Part shown: positions 9,190 through 16,705 of the stretch, piece after piece | How the letters are laid out: every line of letters starts with the position of its first letter | Numbering within the stretch: position 1 is the first letter of the stretch | DNA from: Emticicia sp051209875 | GTDB lineage: Bacteria > Bacteroidota > Bacteroidia > Cytophagales > Spirosomataceae | Direction of reading: 5' to 3' | Length of the DNA stretch: 64,000 nucleotides | Assembly (NCBI RefSeq): GCF_051209875.1 | Contig: NZ_JBNTQY010000001.1 | Location: forward strand, 4,030,001-4,094,000 | Made by a program: the position numbers and the translations under genes | Notes under the pieces: model-generated | Seen by the model: only the letters and a program-made list of their open reading frames with translations | The model's database searches: none | Told to the model about the DNA's origin: nothing

Positions 9190-9197
9190 CAAAGGTA
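9190..9197 (-). promoter_or_regulatory. -7 box of a Bacteroidota-type promoter for pyrG
   Basis: On the minus strand the bases read TACCTTTG, a perfect match to the TAnnTTTG -7 element of Bacteroidota. It sits about 28 bases upstream of the pyrG ATG. No convincing TTG box is seen at the usual distance upstream, so the call rests on the -7 box and its position. Confidence 0.55.
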
Positions 9198-9308
9198 CGG
9201 AATTTTGATGAAATCTCTGTGTTAAAGTTTTAGAAGTTTTTTGACTTTTCTACTAAGTAGCTTATTACCAATTAGTTAATTGATATATTTGATTTTAAAA
9301 TTACTTTT

Positions 9309-10139
9309 TTATTTACAATCATAGACATAAGTTTCTTCGTAGTTTTGTTCTTGCCCATCACCTTTACGAGTAACTTTTGTTTTTATAACATAACCCTCAG
9401 GATTGTATTCATGCTTGTAATTATAGAGAATATCTCCGTTGTCAGAATAAATTTTTGCAGAAGTGACATTATTTCTATTAGAGAAATAAGTGGTATTTTC
9501 AGCTCCTATCGTAGATGAAAAAATAATAAAATAGGCCATAACATTGGCAAAAGGGGTATTCAAATAAGGAGATTTCTTATCATCAAATGTTAAGTTTTCT
9601 AATACCGTTCGAGTTTTTGTACCTTCTATTAAACTGATTTTTTTTGTATTGCCAATGGCATCATATTCTATTTTAGTTACTACTACCTCATCAAAAACTG
9701 GCAATAATAGGTCTATTTTCTCAATCTGTTTTTTTGTATTCGTATAAACCTTGCTCTTAAATTCAAATGCTTTTCCTCGGCTATCTTTCCCAACAAAACT
9801 GATTTGTGATAATGCTCCTTTGGCATCATAATCAAAACCTACATAATATGATTTATCCAATGAATTTGTCGCTTTCTTTGGCAAACCATTTTCATAAGTA
9901 ATAAAATCGAAATCAGGAAATCCTTCTATTTGAGTTAACTGATTTTTAACATCATAACTAAAGTTATAAATAATGCCATGTCCTTGGTTTGCACTTTTTA
10001 GATAACATAATTTTTCTTTGACTATTACCTCCTGATCTTTTAACAGCTTTATTTCATTTTTACCACATGCGAAAAGTAGAACCACTATAAAAAGTGAGCA
10101 AAATATCGCCCTGAGGTAAACATTTTTTGAAAATATCAT
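9309..10139 (-). CDS. Hypothetical lipoprotein, YD-repeat/DUF4595-like
   Basis: 276 residues with a lipoprotein signal: a hydrophobic run and the lipobox LLFAC with Cys25 as the modified residue. The mature part is beta-rich and contains repeated phrases typical of Bacteroidota YD-repeat-like lipoproteins: FSYDVKNQLTQIEGF, FDYDAKGALSQISFVG, IEYDAIGNTKKISLIEG and YKHEYNPEGYVIKTKV. The spacing of these phrases suggests four or more short beta-hairpin repeats like those of DUF4595 proteins. Function is unknown; it is presumably anchored to the outer membrane. It stands alone between pyrG (same strand, downstream) and the divergent oxygenase gene, with a 184-bp spacer upstream in which I see no clear promoter. 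Confidence 0.7.
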   Translation of the reverse strand: MIFSKNVYLRAIFCSLFIVVLLFACGKNEIKLLKDQEVIVKEKLCYLKSANQGHGIIYNFSYDVKNQLTQIEGFPDFDFITYENGLPKKATNSLDKSYYVGFDYDAKGALSQISFVGKDSRGKAFEFKSKVYTNTKKQIEKIDLLLPVFDEVVVTKIEYDAIGNTKKISLIEGTKTRTVLENLTFDDKKSPYLNTPFANVMAYFIIFSSTIGAENTTYFSNRNNVTSAKIYSDNGDILYNYKHEYNPEGYVIKTKVTRKGDGQEQNYEETYVYDCK

Positions 10140-10323
10140 TCTTGAATTTTGGTTATTGAGCTTAGTTCTAATGACTCAAGATAAGATTTATCTGAAACAA
10201 AAATCGTGCAAAAAACTTAATTACCGATGTTATATTGGAAAAATATAAATGCCTATTCAATTAATTGTCCATCCATCAAACATTTTTTGGTATTTAACTG
10301 TTGAATAAGTATCCAATGATTTA

Positions 10324-11298
10324 ATGAGCATGACCGTAAGTTTAGATTTAGCAAAGTACCGTACAATAGGTGATGGTGATGCCGACGAAATTATACGGAA
10401 ATTAGTTGAAATCGAAGGTGTTACTTTTTTACGTCAATTAATGCCTTTTTTGTCTGATTTTCAAGATACTAACTTTCTAAATCAGCCAGCAATTCTTCAA
10501 AGTTTTTTAGCCAACAATAATTCTTACCCATCTTTTTATGATAAAAAAATGCTCATTCGAGCAACAGACTTTTATCGTGAGAATCAACAAAATATAGGTT
10601 TGATTTTAGGGCTTTACTCACTCCCCTATTGCTATTTAGGTGCTGATGGGGCAAAGGTACTCTATTTTTCGGAACGTATAAGGAATGATACTTACAAGCG
10701 ATTGCTTGAAACGGGTAATTTTTTGAAAGCTGTAATGAATTATGATCATTGGTCGGAGCAACGCATTTTTGCTATTTGCCTGAAAGTCAGACTTTTACAT
10801 GCAGCTATTCGATATTTTACATTACACAGCAACCGTTGGAACATAGATTGGGGCTACCCAATCAATCAAGAAGATATGTTAGGGACAAATTTGGCTTTTT
10901 CGCTCATTGTTTTGCGTGGAATGGAAAAACTAAGTTATCCAGTTGATCATTCTTATGAAACTGCTTATTTAAATACTTGGAATGTGATTGGTTTTTTGTT
11001 GGGAGTGAAAGCCGAAATTTTGCCCAAAAACTACCTTGAAGCTGTGAAAGTTGATAAACAAATTGCCAATCGACAATTTAGGCAATCAACTGAAAGTCAG
11101 GAACTTATGTCATCTCTGCTTCATGTTATTCGAGGTTTTGCACCTAACTCATTAACTGCTGATTTATTGCAAGAACAATCACGGATGTTACTTGGCGAAA
11201 AATATGCTAAAATGCTTGGCATTGCCGAAACAAATATCCCCAACACTTTGTTGAAAGTATATAACACAACATCGGCTTTAATAGCAAAAATATTTTAA
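10324..11298 (+). CDS. MpaB/rubber-oxygenase-family protein (DUF2236)
   Basis: 324 residues. The central part carries the family signature: KVRLLHAAIRYF (the R-x-x-H-A region near the haem pocket in latex-clearing proteins) followed by the GYPINQEDMLGT loop and an AFSLIVLRGMEKL helix. Members are haem-containing oxygenases (Lcp, RoxA-like chemistry, fungal MpaB), but the substrate here cannot be read from sequence. No signal peptide is seen, so it is probably cytosolic or membrane-associated. The ATG at 10330 is an alternative start two codons in. It is followed by a structured repeat, a TetR regulator and an AarF-type gene on the same strand, an arrangement suggesting a shared lipid or isoprenoid-related function (inference). 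Confidence 0.8.
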   Translation: MSMTVSLDLAKYRTIGDGDADEIIRKLVEIEGVTFLRQLMPFLSDFQDTNFLNQPAILQSFLANNNSYPSFYDKKMLIRATDFYRENQQNIGLILGLYSLPYCYLGADGAKVLYFSERIRNDTYKRLLETGNFLKAVMNYDHWSEQRIFAICLKVRLLHAAIRYFTLHSNRWNIDWGYPINQEDMLGTNLAFSLIVLRGMEKLSYPVDHSYETAYLNTWNVIGFLLGVKAEILPKNYLEAVKVDKQIANRQFRQSTESQELMSSLLHVIRGFAPNSLTADLLQEQSRMLLGEKYAKMLGIAETNIPNTLLKVYNTTSALIAKIF

Positions 11299-11301
11299 AA
11301 A

Positions 11302-11382
11302 TACGACGGAGTTTCTACCGCTGCGGCGGACCGCTCCGTCTGATAGCTTAGTTTAAATTGACGGAGTAGGAACTCCATCATA
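11302..11382. repeat. Structured intergenic palindromic element
   Basis: An imperfect 17-bp outer stem (11302-11318 with 11366-11382, three mismatches that could be G-U pairs in RNA) encloses the palindrome GCGGCGGACCGC (11323-11334) and alternative arms CTCCGTC/GACGGAG (11334-11340 with 11360-11366). It fills nearly the whole spacer between the oxygenase and the TetR gene. The core matches the RCGGCGRACCGY palindromes at 44569, 46097 and 46123. Confidence 0.6.
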
Positions 11383-11391
11383 CGAAAAATC

Positions 11392-12033
11392 ATGACACAA
11401 GAAAAAATAAGACAAGCCTATACTGAATATTTGCTCGAAAATGGCAAACAACCTGAATCAGTTTATACGTTTTGCAAAAAGTTAAAAATCAAAGAAGTTG
11501 ATTTTTATCAAGAGTATTCTTCATTTCCACAAATAGAAAGCGAAATTTGGAAAGTATTATTCATCGAAGCTCGTAGCTCTGCCGAACAAGAGGAAGTCTA
11601 TCAAAACTACTCGGTAAGAGAGAAATTATTAGCATTTTTATATACTTGGATAGAGGTTTTGAAGAAAAATCGTAGTTATATATTAAAATCTTACGAAGGT
11701 TTTGATAAACCAATCTATGCCAAACGTAATGCACAATTAGTGGATTTTAAGGCTTCATTCTATGACTTTATCAATGAACTTTTGATGGAGGCTAAAGAAA
11801 CGCGTGAGGTAGAACAGCGGGCAATTCCACAATTATTGCAACGTTATCCAGATTTATTTTGGGCAAAAACGCTCTTTATTTTAGATTTTTGGATTAAAGA
11901 TACCAGTAAATCATTTGAAAAAACAGACACAATGATTGAAAAAACAGTCAATACGGCTTTCGATTTATTAGGTCGTTCGCCACTTGATTCCTTATTTGAT
12001 TTAGGTAAATTTATATTTCAGAATCGTAAGTAG
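11392..12033 (+). CDS. TetR-family transcriptional regulator
   Basis: 213 residues. The N-terminal 50 residues fit a TetR helix-turn-helix: a first helix EKIRQAYTEYLLENG, then PESVYTFCKKLKIKEVDFYQEYSS, where the F-Y-x-x-Y/F pattern is the usual end of the recognition helix. The remainder is all helical and would form the ligand-binding dimer domain; the region around IEVLKKNRSYILKSYEGF and LFWAKTLFILDFWIKD is hydrophobic, consistent with a lipophilic ligand. It sits between the oxygenase and AarF genes on the same strand and probably regulates one or both. Possible half-sites GTAGAA/TTCTAC lie just downstream at 12030-12090. The ligand is unknown. Confidence 0.75.
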   Translation: MTQEKIRQAYTEYLLENGKQPESVYTFCKKLKIKEVDFYQEYSSFPQIESEIWKVLFIEARSSAEQEEVYQNYSVREKLLAFLYTWIEVLKKNRSYILKSYEGFDKPIYAKRNAQLVDFKASFYDFINELLMEAKETREVEQRAIPQLLQRYPDLFWAKTLFILDFWIKDTSKSFEKTDTMIEKTVNTAFDLLGRSPLDSLFDLGKFIFQNRK

Positions 12034-12090
12034 AACAAGTTTCAAACTTTTTCTACTCAATAAAAAAAACAAGTCTTAGATTTGTTCTAC
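12030..12090. promoter_or_regulatory. Possible TetR operator half-sites and -7 box before the AarF gene
   Basis: GTAGAACAA (12030-12038) and its inverse TTGTTCTAC (12082-12090) flank the 65-bp spacer, with a further TTCTAC near 12051-12056. TAGATTTG at 12077-12084 matches the TAnnTTTG -7 box, 14 bases before the ATG at 12099. A TetR-controlled promoter is plausible but unproven. Confidence 0.35.
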
Positions 12091-12098
12091 AAATAAAT

Positions 12099-13433
12099 AT
12101 GAACTCACAAGAAAGTATCCCCACATCGAAAGTTGCTCGTGCAACGCAGTTTGCTAAAGCTGGTGTAAAAGTTGGTGGTAATTATATTAAACATTATAGC
12201 AAAAAAATCTTTGATTCTTCACTTACCAAAGAGCAATTACACCAAGATAATGCCGCTGATGTTTACGATACCCTCAGCAATTTGAAAGGGAGTGCATTGA
12301 AAGTAGCTCAAATGATGAGCATGGACAAAAATCTACTTCCGAGAGCCTATACCGACAAATTTGCTATGTCGCAATATTCTGCTCCGCCCTTGTCTGCCCC
12401 TTTGGTTATCAAAACTTTCAAAAAATATTTCGACAAATCTCCTACTGAAATTTTTGATACATTTGATTTAAAAGCTGAAAATGCTGCCTCTATCGGTCAA
12501 GTACACAAAGCGACCAAAGATGGCAAAAATTTAGCCGTTAAAATTCAATATCCTGGCATTGCTGACAGTATCAGTTCAGATTTGAAAATGGCTCGTCCTT
12601 TGGCTGTTCAGTTATTAAATTTGAATGATGCTGAAATTGATAGATATTTTAGAGAAGTTGAAGATAAATTACTCGAAGAATCAAACTATGATTTAGAATT
12701 ACAACGTTCCGTAGAAATCACGAATGCTTGTAGTCATATTCCTGATTTGTTTTTTCCTAAATATTATCCTCAATATTCATCCAAAAGAATCTTGACGATG
12801 GATTGGATTGAAGGCCAACATTTGAAAGAATTTTTAGATACAAATCCTTCACAAGAAGTACGCAATAAAATTGGACAAGCGATGTGGGATTTCTATGATT
12901 TTCAGATGCACACGCTGCGTCAGGTACATGCCGATCCACATCCAGGCAATTTCTTGATGACTCAAGATGGTCGTTTAGGTGTGATTGATTTCGGTTGTGT
13001 AAAAGTGATACCTGAAGATTATTATACGAATTATTTTGCCTTAATTAACCCTGATACACTGCAAGATGAAGCTGAAATCCAACGTATTTTTTGGACTTTA
13101 GAATTTATTGTTGAAGAAGACTCTCCTTCGAAACGAGTCTTTTTTTCAGATTTATTCAAGAAAATGATTGAATTATTAGGGCGACCTTTCAATGTCAATA
13201 CCTTTGATTTTGGTCAAACTGGATATGTTGATGAAATTTATAATTTCTTTGAATATGTTTCAAAACTTCCCGAACTGAAAGATTCAAAAGCGGCTCGTGG
13301 TTCGCAACATGGCTTGTATGTCAATCGAACGTATTTTGGTCTATATACCATTTTGAATGATTTGAAAGCAGAAATAAATACCACCAAACCAGATTGGGTA
13401 ACACCAAAGCATTTGAAGGCGACCTTGGTTTGA
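12099..13433 (+). CDS. AarF/UbiB (ABC1) atypical kinase-family protein
   Basis: 444 residues of the ABC1/ADCK/UbiB family, atypical protein-kinase-fold proteins linked to isoprenoid quinone and lipid homeostasis. Visible motifs are LKGSALKVAQ (N-terminal KxGQ position, with Ala replacing the usual Gly), AASIGQVHKA (Ala-rich loop), the ATP lysine in NLAVKIQYPG, the glutamate region EESNYDLELQRS, catalytic HADPHPGNF and the magnesium motif VIDFGCVKV. The core is complete apart from the KVAQ change. It follows the TetR gene after 65 bp that may hold its own promoter and ends in a large hairpin terminator. Whether it phosphorylates protein or acts as an ATPase is not decided for this family. Confidence 0.88.
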   Translation: MNSQESIPTSKVARATQFAKAGVKVGGNYIKHYSKKIFDSSLTKEQLHQDNAADVYDTLSNLKGSALKVAQMMSMDKNLLPRAYTDKFAMSQYSAPPLSAPLVIKTFKKYFDKSPTEIFDTFDLKAENAASIGQVHKATKDGKNLAVKIQYPGIADSISSDLKMARPLAVQLLNLNDAEIDRYFREVEDKLLEESNYDLELQRSVEITNACSHIPDLFFPKYYPQYSSKRILTMDWIEGQHLKEFLDTNPSQEVRNKIGQAMWDFYDFQMHTLRQVHADPHPGNFLMTQDGRLGVIDFGCVKVIPEDYYTNYFALINPDTLQDEAEIQRIFWTLEFIVEEDSPSKRVFFSDLFKKMIELLGRPFNVNTFDFGQTGYVDEIYNFFEYVSKLPELKDSKAARGSQHGLYVNRTYFGLYTILNDLKAEINTTKPDWVTPKHLKATLV

Positions 13434-13464
13434 TAGATCTATCAAGATTACCGTTTAAATATTG

Positions 13465-13519
13465 AAGGATATTTGTTCTCCTCTCTCCTACTTGAGAGTA
13501 TAGAATAAATATCCTTTAT
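13465..13519 (+). terminator. Terminator hairpin after the AarF gene
   Basis: A 15-bp stem (13465-13479 with 13502-13516, one G-T pair) containing an inner CTCTC/GAGAG pairing is followed by TTTATTAG. It lies 32 bases after the AarF stop and separates it from riboflavin synthase. Confidence 0.65.
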
Positions 13520-13672
13520 TAGTTTAACTTGTGTATTAGTGTGCTTTACTATTTTCAACCCTGGAAGAGTTTATTGTACTAATAAACATCTACGACTTCA
13601 TAAATTTTGTTTATTCGTCTTTTCTTTTCCCAACAGAATTTACGTTATTCGCACCTCAAAAAAATAAAAATT

Positions 13673-14344
13673 ATGTTTACAGGAATTGTAGAGGCTGTAG
13701 CCCAAGTTATTGATATTCATTCAGAAGGGACAAACCTAACTTTTACCTTCGAGTCATCCATTGCTAACGAACTAAAGATTGACCAAAGTGTCTCACATAA
13801 TGGAGTTTGTTTGACAGTTGTCAGTTTGACAGTTGTCAGTTTATCAGAGTCCACAGTCCACGGTCAACAGTCAACAGTTATTAAATCACCAAACTCAAAA
13901 CTCAGAACTCAAAACTCAGAACTCTATAAGGTTACTGCCATTGATGAAACTTTGAAAAAGACAAATTTAGGAAAACTGAAAATCGGTGATAAAGTAAATT
14001 TAGAGCGTTGTATGCCTGCCAATGGACGTTTTGACGGCCATATTGTACAAGGTCATGTTGACCAAACAGGTATTTGTACCGCTATTGAAGATCAAAATGG
14101 AAGTTGGTTAATTTCGTTTGAATATGATACAACAAACAAAAATATAACAGTCGAAAAAGGTTCTATTTGTGTCAATGGTATAAGTCTAACCGTAGTCAAT
14201 TCAAAAGATAATGGTTTTAGTGTAGCCATAATCCCTTATACCTGGGAACATACTAATTTTCATCAATTGAAAGTTGGAAGTATTGTGAATTTAGAATTTG
14301 ATATTCTTGGAAAATATATGCAGAAGATATTGGCGAGAAGATGA
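13673..14344 (+). CDS. ribE: Riboflavin synthase alpha chain with in-frame repeat insertion
   Basis: Converts two 6,7-dimethyl-8-ribityllumazine molecules to riboflavin plus a pyrimidine; cytosolic trimer. The ATG at 13673 gives the canonical MFTGIVEAV start; an upstream TTG at 13607 would add an unrelated tail. The two lumazine-binding barrels are visible: MFTGIVE...HNGVCLTVV...TNLG and HIVQGHVDQTG...GSICVNGISLTVV...HTNFHQL. The product is 223 residues rather than about 190-200 because residues about 51-84 are an insertion. This consists of a 15-bp tandem duplication (TVVSL twice) followed by two heptamer arrays identical in style to intergenic repeats of this genome. The frame is kept and all motifs outside it are intact, so the enzyme is probably functional with a loop extension between beta strands of the N-barrel. 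Confidence 0.93.
   Translation: MFTGIVEAVAQVIDIHSEGTNLTFTFESSIANELKIDQSVSHNGVCLTVVSLTVVSLSESTVHGQQSTVIKSPNSKLRTQNSELYKVTAIDETLKKTNLGKLKIGDKVNLERCMPANGRFDGHIVQGHVDQTGICTAIEDQNGSWLISFEYDTTNKNITVEKGSICVNGISLTVVNSKDNGFSVAIIPYTWEHTNFHQLKVGSIVNLEFDILGKYMQKILARR
13813..13842 (+). repeat. 15-bp perfect tandem duplication inside ribE
   Basis: GACAGTTGTCAGTTT occurs twice in direct succession (13813-13827 and 13828-13842), duplicating codons for Val-Ser-Leu-Thr-Val and keeping the frame. It borders the heptamer arrays and probably arose with or after their insertion. Confidence 0.9.
13848..13924 (+). repeat. Two heptanucleotide arrays inside the ribE coding sequence
   Basis: 13848-13878 is a run of seven-base units AGTCCAC, AGTCCAC, GGTCAAC, AGTCAAC. 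13891-13924 is a second run of units RAACTCA (AAACTCA, AAACTCA, GAACTCA, AAACTCA, GAACTC). Both unit types also occur in intergenic spacers of the window, for example 54191-54214 and 59401-59421. Confidence 0.9.
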
Positions 14345-14357
14345 TATAGTATTAATA

Positions 14358-14382
14358 CTGGCAGGGTTCTAAACCCTGCCAG
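14358..14382. terminator. Bidirectional hairpin between ribE and gltA
   Basis: A perfect 11-bp stem (14358-14368 with 14372-14382) closes a 3-base loop. It sits in the 47-bp gap between the convergent ribE and gltA stops and can serve both strands, although U-tracts are short. Confidence 0.65.
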
Positions 14383-14391
14383 CGTTAGAAA

Positions 14392-15675
14392 TTAACGATT
14401 TTCTATCGGCACAAATGGACGAAGCGTTGCACCAGTATAAATCTGACGAGGACGACCAATTGGCTCTTTGTTGGCTCTCATTTCTTTCCATTGACCAATC
14501 CAACCTGGCAAACGACCAATTGCAAACATTACCGTAAACATATTGGTAGGGATGCCTAAAGCACGGTAAATGATTCCAGAATAAAAATCTACGTTTGGAT
14601 AAAGTTTTCTTGAAACGAAATAATCATCGTGTAAAGCTGCTTCTTCTAAACCTTTAGCTATTTCCAATACTGGATCATTTACACCTAACTTACCTAAAAT
14701 ATCATCAGCCGCTTTTTTGATGATTTTGGCACGTGGGTCGAAGTTTTTATAAACTCTATGTCCAAAGCCCATCAATCGGAAACCTGAATTTTTGTCTTTT
14801 GCTTTATTAACAAACTTCATTACATCGCCACCATCAGCTTTGATATCTTCCAACATTTCAATCACTTCTTGGTTTGCCCCACCATGAAGTGGACCCCAAA
14901 GTGCTGAAATACCTGCTGAAATAGAAGAATATAAATTTGCCTTCGATGAACCAACTAAACGAACAGTTGAGGTTGAACAGTTTTGCTCGTGGTCGGCATG
15001 AAGAATCAGTAATTTATTGATTGCTGCTGAAACAACTGGGTCAACATGATAATCCTCGACAGGCAATGAAAACATCATACTCAAGAAATTCGAGCAATAA
15101 TCCAAAGAGTTTTTAGGATAATTGATTGGATGTCCATGTGATTTTTTATAACACCATGTTGCCAAAGTTGGGAATTTTGCCAACAATCGAATGATATGTA
15201 ACTCAGTACGGTCTGGAGCTTTGTCATCATAAGAATCAGGGTAAAAGCCACTCATCGCACTCACCAATGAAGACATTACACCCATTGGGTGAGCATTAAC
15301 TGGGAAGCCATCGAAAATTCTACGCATATCTTCGTTGACCATTGTGTGGGTACGAATATCATGTTCAAATTTGCCATACTGCTCTTTGTTTGGCAATTCT
15401 CCATAAATAAGTAGATAAGCAACTTCCAAAAAATTGGCTTTTTCGGCAAGATCTTCTATCGAATAGCCACGATAGTGTAAGATTCCCAACTCACCATCCA
15501 AAAAAGTAATGGCACTTTTCGTTGCACCTGTGTTTTTGTAACCGCTATCAATAGTAATGTAGCCCGTTTCATCACGAAGCTTGGCAATATCAATTGCTTT
15601 CTCACCTTCCGAACCTTCGATGGTTGGATATTGGTATGTTTTACCGTCAAGTATTATTTCTGCTGTACCAGCCAT
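14392..15675 (-). CDS. gltA: Citrate synthase
   Basis: Condenses acetyl-CoA and oxaloacetate to citrate, the entry step of the TCA cycle. 427 residues from the ATG at 15675 (MAGTAEII); an ATG three codons upstream at 15684 is an alternative. The length and the N-terminal beta-domain (AEIILDGKTYQYPTIEG) indicate the Gram-negative hexameric type II form. Active-site segments are visible: ALWGPLHGGANQEV with the first catalytic His, GFGHRVYKNFDPRA with the second, and the Asp in NVDFYSGIIYRALG. The gene stands alone: convergent with ribE and divergent from the LytTR regulator across a 281-bp spacer. In that spacer I see a promoter only on the plus strand. Confidence 0.97.
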   Translation of the reverse strand: MAGTAEIILDGKTYQYPTIEGSEGEKAIDIAKLRDETGYITIDSGYKNTGATKSAITFLDGELGILHYRGYSIEDLAEKANFLEVAYLLIYGELPNKEQYGKFEHDIRTHTMVNEDMRRIFDGFPVNAHPMGVMSSLVSAMSGFYPDSYDDKAPDRTELHIIRLLAKFPTLATWCYKKSHGHPINYPKNSLDYCSNFLSMMFSLPVEDYHVDPVVSAAINKLLILHADHEQNCSTSTVRLVGSSKANLYSSISAGISALWGPLHGGANQEVIEMLEDIKADGGDVMKFVNKAKDKNSGFRLMGFGHRVYKNFDPRAKIIKKAADDILGKLGVNDPVLEIAKGLEEAALHDDYFVSRKLYPNVDFYSGIIYRALGIPTNMFTVMFAIGRLPGWIGQWKEMRANKEPIGRPRQIYTGATLRPFVPIENR

Positions 15676-15785
15676 AAGAAACATTAAAATTATTTTGAAA
15701 TTACTGAGTTTACTGATGAATTATTTTGCAATTCAGTGACAATAATAGTAAAAAAACTCTAAAATATACCATCAGCCGAAAAATA

Positions 15786-15814
15786 TTTGTTGTAACAACA
15801 ATGATTTAATTTTG
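15786..15814 (+). promoter_or_regulatory. Promoter with overlapping palindrome upstream of the LytTR regulator
   Basis: TTTG (15786-15789), a 17-base spacer and TAATTTTG (15807-15814) fit the Bacteroidota promoter. A perfect palindrome TTGTTG-TAA-CAACAA (15787-15801) overlaps the -33 box, so an operator function is likely. The leader to the ATG at 15957 would be about 135 nt. The rest of the 15676-15956 spacer shows nothing recognisable. Confidence 0.45.
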
Positions 15815-15956
15815 TACCACCAATTTCTCTTATTTTTTTACAAATTCTGATACTTTTATAACCACTTAATCCGTAAAAAAGTTTAGAATTTATTAGGAAT
15901 GATTTTATATTTCAATAAATATTCGTAGTTTCACTTTTCAGAAAAATAGCCAAACT

Positions 15957-16700
15957 ATGCTTACCGTAATCTTAATTGACGATGAAAAAGGGTGCCTGGA
16001 TTCCCTCGAAATTGAACTACTCAATTATTGCCCTGATGTAAAAATTTTAGCTAAATGCCAATCAGCCGAAAAGGCACTTGAAGTGTTGGAAACGCTAATA
16101 CCTGATATGATTTTTTTGGATATTAGTATGCCCCAAATGAATGGTTTTGATTTTTTATTAAAAATACCTAAAATAAATTTTGAAGTTATTTTCTGCACTG
16201 CTTATGATGCCTTTGCTCTCACAGCCTTTGAATTTTGTGCCATCGATTATTTATTAAAGCCTGTATCCAAAGATAAGTTGATTCGGGCGGTTGATAAGGT
16301 TCGTCAGAAGCAACATAAGCAAGTTGATTTACAAAATTTAGACTTACTGCTGGCTAATATGCGAGGCGGCGTACATCACAAGCCCAATATCGCTGTACCT
16401 ACTCCCGAAGGTTTGGAGTTTATCGCCATTACAGACATCGTTTATGCCGAGGCGGATGGCAATTATTCCAGAATTTATATGGTTAATAAAGAAAAAACTT
16501 TGATTTCTCGCACCCTTAAAGATTTAGAATCGCTGTTATCGAATCATCCTTTTGTACGTATTCATCAATCATATTTGGTTAATTTGACCTATATCAAAAA
16601 ATACGTAAAAGGAGAAGGGGGCTATGTTGTAATGAATAATGGAACAAGCTTACAGGTTTCAAGAGCTAATCGTATAAAATTAATGGACTTAGTTAGATAA
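15957..16700 (+). CDS. LytTR-family response regulator
   Basis: 247 residues. The receiver domain occupies residues about 1-118: acidic pocket Asp8/Asp9, phospho-acceptor Asp55 in MIFLDISMPQMNG, switch Thr region FCTAYDAF and Lys in LLKPVSKDKL. The LytTR DNA-binding domain (about 145-247) shows GLEFIAITDIVYAEADGNYSRIY, RTLKDLESLL and FVRIHQSYLVNLTYIKKY. It is followed after 5 bases by a histidine kinase gene of the matching LytS/YehU type, so the two form a two-component system. Such pairs in Bacteroidota control diverse processes; targets cannot be read here. A promoter with an operator-like palindrome lies upstream. Confidence 0.93.
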   Translation: MLTVILIDDEKGCLDSLEIELLNYCPDVKILAKCQSAEKALEVLETLIPDMIFLDISMPQMNGFDFLLKIPKINFEVIFCTAYDAFALTAFEFCAIDYLLKPVSKDKLIRAVDKVRQKQHKQVDLQNLDLLLANMRGGVHHKPNIAVPTPEGLEFIAITDIVYAEADGNYSRIYMVNKEKTLISRTLKDLESLLSNHPFVRIHQSYLVNLTYIKKYVKGEGGYVVMNNGTSLQVSRANRIKLMDLVR

Positions 16701-16705
16701 CAAAT

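Noticed and set aside
13607..13672. N-terminal extension of riboflavin synthase from a TTG
   Set aside because: The family start MFTGIVE begins at ATG 13673; the added residues match nothing and cover the leader.
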